A stretch of 64,000 nt of DNA from Fimbriimonadaceae bacterium (GTDB taxonomy: Bacteria > Armatimonadota > Fimbriimonadia > Fimbriimonadales > Fimbriimonadaceae), in NCBI GenBank assembly GCA_019638675.1, contig JAHBTE010000001.1, positions 2,698,605 to 2,762,604 of the forward strand, given 5' to 3'. This document shows positions 51,956 through 60,316 of this stretch, in pieces. The notes beneath the pieces were generated by a model. It made no database searches. It had not been told where the DNA came from and saw only the letters and a list, made by a program, of their open reading frames with translations. Positions within the stretch are counted from its first letter, which is position 1; every line of letters begins with the position of its first letter. A program made the position numbers and the translations under genes.

Positions 51956-52533
51956 AACTTTAATGCCTTTTTATATGTCTTGCTTCCGACTTTTCCGTCA
52001 AATAATTCGGCCCGAAGCACCTCGGTGGGTTTAACTTGGCCTTGCAGGACAGCTAGGGTTTTTAACTCGTCCTCCGATATTTCAAAGGGTGTAGATAGGT
52101 TTAAATAACTCTCAATAACATCAATTGCTATTTCCTGAATCTGCAATATGTTACTTTGGAGCTTTTTTCTTTCTAAGTATTTCTCTACTCTGAGCAAACC
52201 TGCAAAAAGTGCATCGGAGTATGCCTTCATAAACTCCCTATCCGATAACTCAAACATATCCTTCCCGATATTTACAGTCACTCCAACGATCTTTGAATTC
52301 TGATAGTGAATTGAGCGTCCGACACCGGTTTGAATTGACTCCTGTTCAAGAGATCCGCCAACCTCCAAAAACAGACTCAATTTGTAGTTTCCACAAGTGA
52401 AATCATTTACTGCATGACGTAAAAGCGATTGCAATACACGCTGATATGGTGATTTAATTTTATTTTCTGTACCCCAGTAACGACCTGGAAAGGATAACTC
52501 GCCAATATCTAAACGTTGAACTTCTTGTCCCAA
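51928..52533 (-). CDS. Hypothetical protein with non-ATG start
   Basis: About 201 residues from a TTG at 52533 (GAGAGG about 10 bases upstream); the frame is open to another TTG at 52578, but that part crosses the hairpin after pilT. There is no ATG in the N-terminal third. The protein shows LSLFLEVGGSLEQESIQTG, IVGVTVNIGKDMFELSDREFMKAYSDALFAGLLRVEKYLERK and a helical end; no family is recognised. A+T richer than lon and pilT on either side, which points to an acquired accessory gene. Reads out of the pilB-HDOD-pilT operon. Confidence 0.5.
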   Translation of the reverse strand: MGQEVQRLDIGELSFPGRYWGTENKIKSPYQRVLQSLLRHAVNDFTCGNYKLSLFLEVGGSLEQESIQTGVGRSIHYQNSKIVGVTVNIGKDMFELSDREFMKAYSDALFAGLLRVEKYLERKKLQSNILQIQEIAIDVIESYLNLSTPFEISEDELKTLAVLQGQVKPTEVLRAELFDGKVGSKTYKKALKLLRQLGTNE

Positions 52534-52542
52534 AATAAAATG

Positions 52543-52576
52543 GCCTCTCAGATGGCAATACTGACATGTGAGAGGC
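52543..52576 (-). terminator. Hairpin with T-rich tail after pilT
   Basis: GCCTCTCA / TGAGAGGC arms (8 bp) with an 18-nt loop; on the minus strand the stem is followed by CATTTTATTTTGG. It is 12 bp past the pilT stop, so it should reduce readthrough into the next gene. Confidence 0.55.
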
Positions 52577-52587
52577 AAAGAATTTTT

Positions 52588-53979
52588 CTACGCTACGCCC
52601 TTTGCCAATCGGGCAAAGCTATCGCGATCAACTGCTCGCATCGCGCATTCGTCGTAAGAAACAGCACCGGACTTGAAGTGGTCGGCCAGGCTACGATCCA
52701 TGGTAACCATTCCTTGACTTGAGTTCGTTTCGATAACCGAATACATTTGGTGAGTTTTTCCTTCACGAATCAAGTTGCGAACCGCCGCGATACCCAACAT
52801 AATTTCAAGAGCTGCGGTTCGACCGCCACCCAGCTTCGGCAGGAGTTGCTGACTGATAACGCCTTCCAGCGTGTTCGCCAAGAGAACCCGAATCTGTTCT
52901 TGCTGATCGCTTGGGAAAACGTCAACGATACGGTCAATCGTGCTCGGTGCGTTGCGGGTGTGCAACGTTCCGAAGACAAGGTGACCAGTTTCTGCAAGCG
53001 TGAGCGCGGCTTCGATAGTTTCAAGGTCGCGAAGTTCACCAACCAGGATGATATCTGGGTCTTCCCGAAGAACCGCCCGCAAGGAGTTGTGGAAGCTGTA
53101 AGTATCCTCGTGCATTTCCCGTTGGTTCACCATGCACTTCTTGTGTTTGTGCAGATATTCAATCGGGTCTTCGATTGTGAGAATATGGCCGTGGCGATTC
53201 TCGTTGATGTCGTCAATCATCGCCGCGATGGTGGTTGATTTACCGCTACCGGTTGGTCCGGTAACCAAAACAAGGCCACTTGTTCGTTTAGAGATATCTC
53301 GGATAATCGAAGGCAATCCAAGCTCATCGAACGTTGGAATTCGGTTAGGAATGATCCGCAATGCAGAGGCAGTTGCTTGCCGCTGTTGGTAGACGTTCAC
53401 ACGGAACCGCGCCAATCCCTTGACTGTGTAACCGCAGTCAAGTTCTTTGGTTTGCTCAAATTTCGTGATTTGGTCGTCGGTCAGGATTTCGTACAGAAGT
53501 CGTTGAGTGTCTTCTGGCTTTAGTACTTCGTACGGCAAATTCGTGACTTCACCGTCTAAACGAATCATCGGCGGCAATCCTGCGGTGATGTGGATGTCAC
53601 TGGCTTTTCGTTCGTAAGCGATCCGCAAGATTTCGTCGAGGTGGATTCCGGTTACGCTTGCCGCTTGAGCATCAGCATGATAAGCCACTTGTTGCGCATC
53701 ATCGCCGACAAAGAACTTGCCGGAAAACTTCTCGGGTGTCCGCACTTCCAGTGGCACCGAAGCGGGCATATGGGGATTAACCGGCTCGGGAGCGATCTCA
53801 GAAGATTGGAAAGAGATCGGTGCCATGTCTTCTGGCATATCAGGCATGACAGGTTTTGGTTGTTCTCCAAATACGTTATCTGGTTTGGCTTCTTCGCCTT
53901 GTACCGGCGGCACATTATCTTCGTTTGGCGGAGGCGTACTTCCGCTCAAGTGCTTTTCCCAACTAAATTCTTCCGACAT
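52588..53979 (-). CDS. pilT: Type IV pilus retraction ATPase PilT
   Basis: Hexameric ATPase driving pilus retraction. Core (about 115-463): KASDIHITAGLPPMIRLDG, ARFRVNVYQQRQATASALRIIP, Walker A GPTGSGKSTTIAAM (about 238), ILTIEDPIEYLHKHKKCMVNQRE (Asp box), LREDPDIILVGELRDLETIEAALTLAETGHLVFGTLHT (Walker B and His box). The first 110 residues are a Pro/Glu-rich, disordered extension not present in standard PilT. Last gene of the pilB-HDOD-pilT operon, 9 bp after the HDOD gene; GGAGA precedes its ATG. Confidence 0.93.
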   Translation of the reverse strand: MSEEFSWEKHLSGSTPPPNEDNVPPVQGEEAKPDNVFGEQPKPVMPDMPEDMAPISFQSSEIAPEPVNPHMPASVPLEVRTPEKFSGKFFVGDDAQQVAYHADAQAASVTGIHLDEILRIAYERKASDIHITAGLPPMIRLDGEVTNLPYEVLKPEDTQRLLYEILTDDQITKFEQTKELDCGYTVKGLARFRVNVYQQRQATASALRIIPNRIPTFDELGLPSIIRDISKRTSGLVLVTGPTGSGKSTTIAAMIDDINENRHGHILTIEDPIEYLHKHKKCMVNQREMHEDTYSFHNSLRAVLREDPDIILVGELRDLETIEAALTLAETGHLVFGTLHTRNAPSTIDRIVDVFPSDQQEQIRVLLANTLEGVISQQLLPKLGGGRTAALEIMLGIAAVRNLIREGKTHQMYSVIETNSSQGMVTMDRSLADHFKSGAVSYDECAMRAVDRDSFARLAKGVA

Positions 53980-53987
53980 TCTCCGCC

Positions 53988-54857
53988 TCAGATATGCAGG
54001 TGAGCGCCTTCCGCAATCACGGAGACTCCCCTACTAATTATCTTTTCGGCACTTTCTGATGAAATCCCCAACATTTCGTTGGCCCACAGTTCCCAAACGT
54101 ATCCTTCGCTCTCTTCGCGGGTGCGTCCAGACCGGGCTAATGCGGCGACGGAAGACGAAATTGCGGTTACACCACAGAGTTTTCCGGCATCTCCACCGTG
54201 GTCGCCAGGCTTTACGTAATACGAGAGGCCTTTGACCAAACTATCGGGGAATCCCCACTTTTCGGCGCAAGCTACGGCAATGTCACGGTGGTCACAGCCG
54301 AAGACAACTGTTTCAGCTTGCCACGGCGGAACCCCGCGATCCATCAGAGCCATGACTTTTTCATAACTTGTGGGATTGCTACGATCCAAAATTGTTTTTC
54401 CGATGAGGTGAAGCAAACCACATGTATACGCTTCGTTTTCATCAACATTAAACATGCTTGCAATCCCACGTGCAACCATTGCGGTATCTACGGAGTGCCG
54501 CCACCACGTTCGTCTTCGGATTGACTCTTTATCAGTTTTTCCTAAAAACATATCGAAAACACCCACTGCCATGGCGGTTTGGCGAACCTGCCGAAGTCCA
54601 ATAAACATAACTGCCTCGCGTATAGAACTCACCTTTTTTGGCAAAGCGAAGTGGGCGGAATTTGCCATGGCCAAGACCTTGGCTGAAAACGCAGGGTCAA
54701 CGATAATCGCTTTTTCTAATTCCCCAGCACCAGCAGCTTCAGAAGCAGTCATTTCCATAATTCGGAAAATGACCTGAGGCAAGGCGGCGAGTTCTTGACT
54801 CTCCGCAAGTGCCTTGGCATTTGCTTCGGATGACGCCTGGGTGGGTTGTACTGACAT
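53988..54857 (-). CDS. HDOD domain protein in the pilus operon
   Basis: 289 residues. HDOD domain at about 25-230: LAALPQVIFRIMEMT...LEKAIIVDPAFSAKVLAMANSAHFALPKKVSSIREAVMFIGLRQVR, which is the HDOD fold (HD-related, usually non-catalytic), then VDENEAYTCGLLHLIGKTIL in place of a metal-binding HD site. These domains often act as signal-output or scaffold modules in motility and cyclic-di-GMP networks. Sandwiched between pilB and pilT, so a regulatory role in pilus extension/retraction is likely. Confidence 0.85.
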   Translation of the reverse strand: MSVQPTQASSEANAKALAESQELAALPQVIFRIMEMTASEAAGAGELEKAIIVDPAFSAKVLAMANSAHFALPKKVSSIREAVMFIGLRQVRQTAMAVGVFDMFLGKTDKESIRRRTWWRHSVDTAMVARGIASMFNVDENEAYTCGLLHLIGKTILDRSNPTSYEKVMALMDRGVPPWQAETVVFGCDHRDIAVACAEKWGFPDSLVKGLSYYVKPGDHGGDAGKLCGVTAISSSVAALARSGRTREESEGYVWELWANEMLGISSESAEKIISRGVSVIAEGAHLHI

Positions 54858-54875
54858 GCTCTTGAATTATTCCCT

Positions 54876-56630
54876 TTACGAGTAGATTACGCGGATAACC
54901 TCATCCACACTTGTAACCCCGTTTAAGATTTTAGCCATTGCGTCTTGCTGAAGTGTACGCATTCCGTTATCAATTGCTAGTTTTCTTAATTCGTGGGCCG
55001 CGCCGTTGTTTAAAATGAGGTCGCGCATCTCATCATTCATGGTTAAAAGTTCATGAACGCCGGATCGGCCTTTGTATCCAGTGTTCTTACATTTGTCGCA
55101 TCCTTTTGCCCGGAACAAGGTTAATTCGCCATGAGTATCTGCCCCCAGTTCTTCGGGAACCGGGAATCCGTAGCGAAGTAGGCTCTCGCGAGTCGCCGTG
55201 TACTGCTCTTTGCAGTTCGGGCAAAGACAGCGGATCAATCGTTGGGCGAGAATACCGATGATTGATGAACTGATCAAAAAAGGTTCAACCCCCATGTCAA
55301 TCAAGCGACCAGGGGCAGAAGGTGCATCGTTAGTGTGGAGCGTGCTGAAAACAAGGTGACCTGTCATCGCCGCTTCCATGGCGATGGTCGCGGTTTCTTC
55401 GTCCCGCATTTCACCAACCATGATGACGTCAGGGTCTTGCCGGAGCATAGAGCGTAGACCAGCGGCGAATGTCATCCCCGCACGGTTATTAACCGCACAT
55501 TGGTTGATGCCATCAAGTTCATATTCAACTGGGTCTTCGATAGTGATGATGTTCTTCAGCCCATCGTTGGATTGGTTGAGCAACGAATAAAGCGTGGTGG
55601 ATTTACCCGAACCAGTTGGACCAGTTACCAGCACGATTCCGTAACTCCGGGTCGCCATATCTTCTAGTCCTTTGAGGTTGTGCGGCAAAAATCCGAGTTT
55701 GGCAAGACCGACGTTGATTCCGCCTTTATCCAAAACCCGCATAACGATTTTTTCACCGTAAACAACTGGCAGTGTGGAAACCCGGAAGTCGTAATCCTTA
55801 CCATTGACCGTTGCGCTGATGCGGTTATCTTGCGGGGCGCGTTTCTCGGCAATATCCATATTGGCGATGATCTTGAACCGGCTAGAAAGCGCATTGCTGA
55901 CCTTGCGCGGTAACTTCATCACGTCAACCATGATGCCGTCGATGCGGAAGCGAACCGCCACTTCGTTTTTGCGCGGCTCGATGTGGATGTCGCTGGCTTT
56001 ATCAGCAACCGCCTGACTGACGATCAGGTTTGCCAAACGGATGATTGGGGCGTCATCGGGTTCGTCTATGGATTCATCGTCATCAGATTTGGTCGCTGTG
56101 AGGTCAACCCCAGCATCAAAATCCTTCATCACGCCATCAAGTTCGTGCGTGACGCTGTGATCGCTCGCGTAGTATTCGGCGAGTCCTTGGTTGATCTCTT
56201 CTTCGACTGCAATAAACGGGTGGATTTCCAGCCCCGTGTTCATGCGAAGTTCATCAATAACAAAAACATCTAATGGGTTGCCCATCGCCACATCAAGGTG
56301 ACCATCTTCGATTGCTAAAGGCAAAACTTTGAACCGCTTTGCAAACTGCGGGGTCATCAGTTGCAGAGCTTCTTGCGACGGACCTCGTTCGGTGAGATCG
56401 GCAAACGGGATATCCCAGACCTTGCCTGTACAACGGACGCGATCTTTATCCGTTATTAAGCCAAGGTCAACCATAACCTTGGCAATAGGATCGTTACCAC
56501 CCAATTCAACTTGTTTATTTACTGCAAGTTGAAGCTGGTATGGGGTAATCAAACCCTCATCCACAAACATGTCACCCGTAAGCATCCCACGTAACTCTTT
56601 CCATATCTGCGGCGGGCGGCCAACTAGCAC
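54876..56630 (-). CDS. pilB: Type IV pilus assembly ATPase PilB (GspE family)
   Basis: 584 residues. N-terminal MshEN-type domain (about 15-150), which in relatives binds cyclic-di-GMP, then the GspE catalytic core: RFRIDGIMVDVMKLP, Walker A VTGPTGSGKSTTLYSLL (about 337), NIITIEDPVEYELDGINQ, LRQDPDVIMVGEMRDEETATIAMEAAMTGHLVFSTLHT, and a four-Cys zinc motif (CLCPNCKEQY ... CDKCKNTGYKGR, about 466-515). First gene of the operon pilB-HDOD-pilT. GTG start; A weak purine-rich stretch precedes it. Confidence 0.93.
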   Translation of the reverse strand: MLVGRPPQIWKELRGMLTGDMFVDEGLITPYQLQLAVNKQVELGGNDPIAKVMVDLGLITDKDRVRCTGKVWDIPFADLTERGPSQEALQLMTPQFAKRFKVLPLAIEDGHLDVAMGNPLDVFVIDELRMNTGLEIHPFIAVEEEINQGLAEYYASDHSVTHELDGVMKDFDAGVDLTATKSDDDESIDEPDDAPIIRLANLIVSQAVADKASDIHIEPRKNEVAVRFRIDGIMVDVMKLPRKVSNALSSRFKIIANMDIAEKRAPQDNRISATVNGKDYDFRVSTLPVVYGEKIVMRVLDKGGINVGLAKLGFLPHNLKGLEDMATRSYGIVLVTGPTGSGKSTTLYSLLNQSNDGLKNIITIEDPVEYELDGINQCAVNNRAGMTFAAGLRSMLRQDPDVIMVGEMRDEETATIAMEAAMTGHLVFSTLHTNDAPSAPGRLIDMGVEPFLISSSIIGILAQRLIRCLCPNCKEQYTATRESLLRYGFPVPEELGADTHGELTLFRAKGCDKCKNTGYKGRSGVHELLTMNDEMRDLILNNGAAHELRKLAIDNGMRTLQQDAMAKILNGVTSVDEVIRVIYS

Positions 56631-56708
56631 GATTACCAGGCCCTAAACATCATCAGCGCAGTCAAGTCACCGTCAGCCAAACCTCTCGGGACTCAGGTGG
56701 TTTGCCGT

Positions 56709-56714
56709 TAAAAT
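56709..56714 (+). promoter_or_regulatory. Putative leaderless -10 box (TAAAAT) for the PD40 gene
   Basis: TAAAAT, six bases before the ATG at 56721, no Shine-Dalgarno. Same hexamer and spacing as the AlkD-like gene. Confidence 0.4.
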
Positions 56715-56720
56715 TTAATT

Positions 56721-57833
56721 ATGATTCTCGCCACTGCAATGGCTATGTTGCCGATGTCGCATGCCCCTTTGACATCACACCTTGGATGCGCTTGTTCTGT
56801 TCTTACCGCCATGCCACTTCAAGCCCAGCCGATGAAGAACTGTCCCAACAACAAAGCGTGGGAATCAGAAGCGGGTGAAACTCACCTCAGGAACATCAAG
56901 CAACTTACATTTGGCGGGCAAAATGCGGAAGCGTATTTTGATCTCACCGGCAAGAAAATCACATACCAATCACGGCAGCCTGGCTATCCCGACGAGCAGA
57001 TTTTCACGATGAATGTGGACGGATCGGGCAAGAAATTGATCAGTACTGGAAAAGGGCGAACGACATGCTCGTACGTTTCGCCAGACGGAAAGTGGCTTTA
57101 TTTCAGTAGCACCCATGCCACCCAGCCTGAAGGTCAGCCGCCAGTTGACATGAGCAAAGGCTACGCCTGGATGGTGAACCCCAACTTCCGCCTCTACCGC
57201 TCTCGGCTCGACGGTTCTCAGTTGCAAACGGTTTTGAGCAAGCCAGGCTATGTTGCCGAAACCACAATCGCACCTAATGGCAAGTTCATGACTTGGACGG
57301 GCAATTTTGAAGGCGATGTTGATATCTATCGCAGTGACCTGGACGGCAAAAATATTAAGCGGCTGACCAACGAAGTTGGTTACGACGGCGGCCCATTTGT
57401 GAGTTACGACTCCAAAGTGATCGTTTACCGGCGCTCGGCTCCGTTTGCGAACCAAGATGAAGTCAAGGCGTATCAAGATCTCCTCAAGCAAAACCTGGTG
57501 CGGCCTAACAAGATGGATCTGTGGGTGATGGATGCGAACGGCAACTACAAACGTCCGATCACCAACTTAGGAGGAGCTTCTTTCGCCCCCTTCCTTCATC
57601 CAAATGGCAAGACGATTATCTTCAGTTCTAACCACCACGATCCACGAGGCCGCGAGTTCGATTTGTTTGTGATTAACAAAGATGGTACGGGTCTGCGACA
57701 GATCACCTTCTCGCCAGAGTTTGACGGCTTCCCGATGTTCTCGCGCGACGGTAAAAAGCTGATTTTCGCCAGCAACCGGCATGGGTCAGTGGAAGGCGAA
57801 ACGAACATATTTATCGCTGACTGGAAAGATTAG
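56721..57833 (+). CDS. Exported TolB-like beta-propeller (PD40/WD40-like repeats)
   Basis: 370 residues with an N-terminal hydrophobic stretch (about 1-35) probably serving as signal peptide, then a six-bladed TolB-like propeller. Repeats contain the PD40 pattern: AYFDLTGKKITYQSRQ...IFTMNVDGSGKKLI, SYVSPDGKWLYFSSTH, DIYRSDLDGKNIKRLT, PFLHPNGKTIIFSSNH...LFVINKDGTGLRQIT, MFSRDGKKLIFASNR. Typical for periplasmic or surface-attached scaffold proteins. The gene ends 25 bp before a palindrome that serves as its terminator. Confidence 0.85.
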   Translation: MILATAMAMLPMSHAPLTSHLGCACSVLTAMPLQAQPMKNCPNNKAWESEAGETHLRNIKQLTFGGQNAEAYFDLTGKKITYQSRQPGYPDEQIFTMNVDGSGKKLISTGKGRTTCSYVSPDGKWLYFSSTHATQPEGQPPVDMSKGYAWMVNPNFRLYRSRLDGSQLQTVLSKPGYVAETTIAPNGKFMTWTGNFEGDVDIYRSDLDGKNIKRLTNEVGYDGGPFVSYDSKVIVYRRSAPFANQDEVKAYQDLLKQNLVRPNKMDLWVMDANGNYKRPITNLGGASFAPFLHPNGKTIIFSSNHHDPRGREFDLFVINKDGTGLRQITFSPEFDGFPMFSRDGKKLIFASNRHGSVEGETNIFIADWKD

Positions 57834-57844
57834 ATTTTGAGGGA

Positions 57845-57975
57845 TAACCCCTCTCTAACCCTCCCTAGACTCGGGGAGGGATTTTTTGTTTCACTGAACA
57901 ACTACTTAGCATTTAAAGGCGACTTTGATTTTCGCCTCTCCCCCCAATGCTGGGGGGAGAACGAGAGAGGGGTTA
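57845..57975. repeat. Composite repeat element with nested palindromes
   Basis: Outer 12-bp inverted repeats TAACCCCTCTCT (57845-57856) and AGAGAGGGGTTA (57964-57975) enclose two hairpins: CCCTCCC/GGGAGGG (57859-57880) and TCTCCCCCCA/TGGGGGGAGA (57937-57960). The arrangement resembles BIME-like REP pairs. Confidence 0.65.
57859..57887 (+). terminator. Rho-independent terminator formed by a repeat palindrome
   Basis: CCCTCCC/GGGAGGG with an 8-nt loop followed by A and T6, 26 bp after the PD40 stop. A family A repeat here doubles as a terminator. Confidence 0.8.
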
Positions 57976-58017
57976 GGAGAACAATCATCTCTAGGATAAA
58001 TGGCAACCCCGCCCTAG

Positions 58018-58039
58018 CCCTCCCCAAACTTGGGGAGGG
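58018..58039. repeat. REP-like palindrome, family A, copy near purB
   Basis: Perfect 9-bp arms CCCTCCCCA / TGGGGAGGG with centre AACT; differs from the copy at 8148-8169 in one base. It lies downstream of purB. Confidence 0.75.
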
Positions 58040-58083
58040 AAATTCAAGCTGATATTAGAAAGCTAAAAAATTGATAGAACTTG

Positions 58084-58105
58084 GGTGGCACGGGTGAAAC
58101 CCGTG
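58084..58105. repeat. REP-like palindrome, family B, copy 2
   Basis: CACGGGT-gaa-ACCCGTG, perfect 7-bp arms, preceded by GGTGG. Related to 8842-8863 by sequence and by its position beside a family A copy. Confidence 0.55.
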
Positions 58106-58113
58106 AATTGAAC

Positions 58114-59391
58114 CTATGGCACGTTGTGGGATGCGTTTCGAAGATGGTGTTCTAAGCTGAACACTTCCTCAAGCTCTTGCTCGCTCAGTGCCGCAGTGAC
58201 TTCTGGATCTTCGTATACTGCAGTCTTGAAATCCACGCCATCCCATGCATTTGCCGCGTGTTTTTGAGCGATTTTATAGGCATCTTTTCTCATTAAACCT
58301 TTACGAATCAATGAGGTCATTAAATGCTCGCTGAACACCAAATCGCCCATGTGGCGGAGGTTGCGGTGCATATTGTCGGGCAACACTACCAGCCCTTCGA
58401 GAATGGATTTCATGCGGCGGAGCATGAAGTCCGCGAGGTGGCAACTGTCGGGCAGAATCACCCGCTCCATCGAACTATTAGTCAGGTCACGTTCGTGCCA
58501 GGTGGCGACGCTTTCGAGCATCGCGCCCGCGTTCCCACGGAGGATTCGGCTGAGTCCGACCACGGTTTCACTGTTCCAAGGATTGCGTTTGTGAGGCATC
58601 GCGCTACTGCCGGTTTGGCCTTTCTTGAACGCTTCCTGCACTTCCAGGATTTCCGTTCGCTGCAGGTTGCGGAGTTCGGTGGCAATTCGTTCCAGCCCTG
58701 CGCCAAGCAAAGCGAGCAAGTTGAGAAAGTCCGCATGGCGGTCACGGTTGATAATTTGCGTGCTGATTGGTTCAGCTTTTAGCCCCAATTTTTTACAAAT
58801 TGACTCTTCCATCGCCGGATCAACGTGAGCGTGGATTCCGACTGCGCCGCTGATTTTGCCGTAAGCAACGGTTTCGCGCATTGTGTGAAGTCGTTCGATA
58901 TTCCGTTCGAGTTCCCTGGCCCAACTCGCGCATTTGAATCCGAAAGTGATCGGCTCGGCGTGGATCGCGTGAGTGCGACCAATCATCGGAGTGTTTTTAT
59001 GTTCTTCGCCAAGCCTTTTGATTTCCGCGAGCAAAGCATTCGCCGAATCAATGAGCACCGAACAACTGTCGCGGAGCATCATGCCGAGAGCGGTATCAAT
59101 CACGTCGTAGCTGGTGACGCCAAAGTGAACCCACTTTCCGGCGGGGCCGATGTTCTCTTCCAGATTCCGCACAAACGCCGCAAGATCGTGCCGGGTTTCT
59201 AGTTCGATTTCGTCGCACCGGGCGATATCGAACGCCGCTTTTTCACGTATCTGCGCCATTTCATCGGCGGGAACCGTGCCTGCTTCGCAATGGGCTTCGC
59301 AGATGGCGACTTCCACTTCCATCCATCGCCGGTACTTGGCTTCGCGAGTCCAAATATCGTTCATGGCTGGGGTGGTATAGCGGTCAATCAC
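58114..59391 (-). CDS. purB: Adenylosuccinate lyase
   Basis: Catalyses two steps of purine biosynthesis: SAICAR to AICAR and adenylosuccinate to AMP. MIDRYTTPAMNDIWTREAKYRRWMEVE is the family start, HDLAAFVRNLEE and VHFGVTSYDVIDTALG carry the catalytic His/TS regions, MIGRTHAIHAEPITFG binds substrate, and GQTGSSAMPHKRNPWNSE is the flexible signature loop (SSxMPxKxNP). 425 residues. GTG start with TAAATT six bases upstream. Alone in its transcription unit; the phage-like module starts on the other side. Confidence 0.95.
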   Translation of the reverse strand: MIDRYTTPAMNDIWTREAKYRRWMEVEVAICEAHCEAGTVPADEMAQIREKAAFDIARCDEIELETRHDLAAFVRNLEENIGPAGKWVHFGVTSYDVIDTALGMMLRDSCSVLIDSANALLAEIKRLGEEHKNTPMIGRTHAIHAEPITFGFKCASWARELERNIERLHTMRETVAYGKISGAVGIHAHVDPAMEESICKKLGLKAEPISTQIINRDRHADFLNLLALLGAGLERIATELRNLQRTEILEVQEAFKKGQTGSSAMPHKRNPWNSETVVGLSRILRGNAGAMLESVATWHERDLTNSSMERVILPDSCHLADFMLRRMKSILEGLVVLPDNMHRNLRHMGDLVFSEHLMTSLIRKGLMRKDAYKIAQKHAANAWDGVDFKTAVYEDPEVTAALSEQELEEVFSLEHHLRNASHNVP

Positions 59392-59572
59392 GCAACCAAT
59401 TTACCAGCGGAATTATTCAAGGCCTAATTGCCTCGTGTGTTGCATCTTTTGGGTCGCAGTGGTCTTGGTAGTTTGCTGAGGCAATCAGCATTGCCCCCTC
59501 ACTACACCTACTGTTTTATTCTCCGGGAGTTCGTGCGAGGGGCGGACTCCCACTTAGTTTTTTGCAACCAAG
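59392..59572. other. Spacer between purB and the phage-like module
   Basis: 181 bp. ATTGCCTC (59427-59434) and GAGGCAAT (59478-59485) form an 8-bp inverted repeat, and TGCTGA-ggcaa-TCAGCA (59474-59490) a small hairpin overlapping it. GGGAGT...ACTCCC at about 59526-59552, followed by T6, may be a weak terminator-like hairpin. No tRNA or attachment-site core was recognised. Confidence 0.4.
59398..59403 (-). promoter_or_regulatory. Putative leaderless -10 box (TAAATT) for purB
   Basis: TAAATT on the minus strand, six bases before the GTG at 59391. Confidence 0.4.
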
Positions 59573-60115
59573 ATGAACGAAAAATCTCCAGTGAAGTGGC
59601 TAATCGATAAAGCCTACAACCTATTAGCTCTCAGCGGGCGAGCGATTGCCTGGGCGGATTCTCAGGTTGGGGTTCGAGAAACCGGGGTCAATAAAGGCAA
59701 AGCGGTTGAAGCGTATCAGGAAGTTGCCGGTTTAGGAACCGGCGGCGGATTTCCCTGGTGCGCTTCATTTGTTTATTGGTGCTTGGTTCAAGCTAAAGGC
59801 GACGCTCGGCGACTGCCCGAACGCGGTAAATGCGCCGCGGTTCGGAACTGGGTGGCTTGGAGCAACGCCCAACTTCGCACTTCTTCGATCGCTAAACGCG
59901 GACGACTGTTTTATTGGCTGAATGCTGATGGAACCGGTCACATTGGCTGGTGCTTGGGGCCGAGTGTGCTTGGAGTTTTCAGAACTATTGAAGGCAATAC
60001 AGATGGCGAATCTGGTTCTCGTGAGGGCGATGGCGTTTACAAGCGAACTCGCACTTTGCACGCCCTGCGCAAAAAACATAAGTTTGGATTTATCGATATG
60101 GAGGGATTGGAATAA
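59573..60115 (+). CDS. CHAP/NlpC-like cell-wall hydrolase (phage endolysin-like)
   Basis: 180 residues. After a helical N-terminus (about 1-30), AIAWADSQVGVRETGVNKGKAVEAYQEVAG and GGGFPWCASFVYWCLVQA place the catalytic Cys (PWCASF, about 63) in the TIGR02594/CHAP arrangement; GTGHIGWCLG holds the His and IEGNTDG follows, as in CHAP domains of phage lysins (C-H-N order). No signal peptide. First gene of the phage-like module, immediately before a small membrane protein, a lysis pair arrangement. Confidence 0.82.
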   Translation: MNEKSPVKWLIDKAYNLLALSGRAIAWADSQVGVRETGVNKGKAVEAYQEVAGLGTGGGFPWCASFVYWCLVQAKGDARRLPERGKCAAVRNWVAWSNAQLRTSSIAKRGRLFYWLNADGTGHIGWCLGPSVLGVFRTIEGNTDGESGSREGDGVYKRTRTLHALRKKHKFGFIDMEGLE

Positions 60116-60313
60116 ATGGATCAACTACTCAATAGCCTGGCGGCCAACGGGCCGTGGGCGATTATGGCGGGATGGCTTCTCACACGGGTCATCAAAGCAT
60201 GGACAGACGACCGGAATCAACTCGTGAACCTTCTCACGGAATTCAAGGATGCGCTCATGTCGCTCAAAGGCGCGGTCGAAGAACTCAAGAGCGAGATAAA
60301 AAGCAAGGAATAA
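60116..60313 (+). CDS. Small phage membrane protein, holin-like
   Basis: 65 residues beginning directly after the endolysin stop (TAA-ATG). One hydrophobic helix (about 11-27, GPWAIMAGWLLTRVIKAW) precedes a charged coiled-coil tail (DRNQLVNLLTEFKDALMSLKGAVEELKSEIKSKE). That plan is seen in small holin-like or lysis-accessory proteins. Proposed from position and topology, not from clear similarity. Confidence 0.5.
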   Translation: MDQLLNSLAANGPWAIMAGWLLTRVIKAWTDDRNQLVNLLTEFKDALMSLKGAVEELKSEIKSKE

Positions 60314-60316
60314 CAA

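Noticed and set aside
59401-59572. tRNA gene or attachment site next to the phage-like module
   Set aside because: No cloverleaf, no GTTCRA T-loop and no repeated core was visible.
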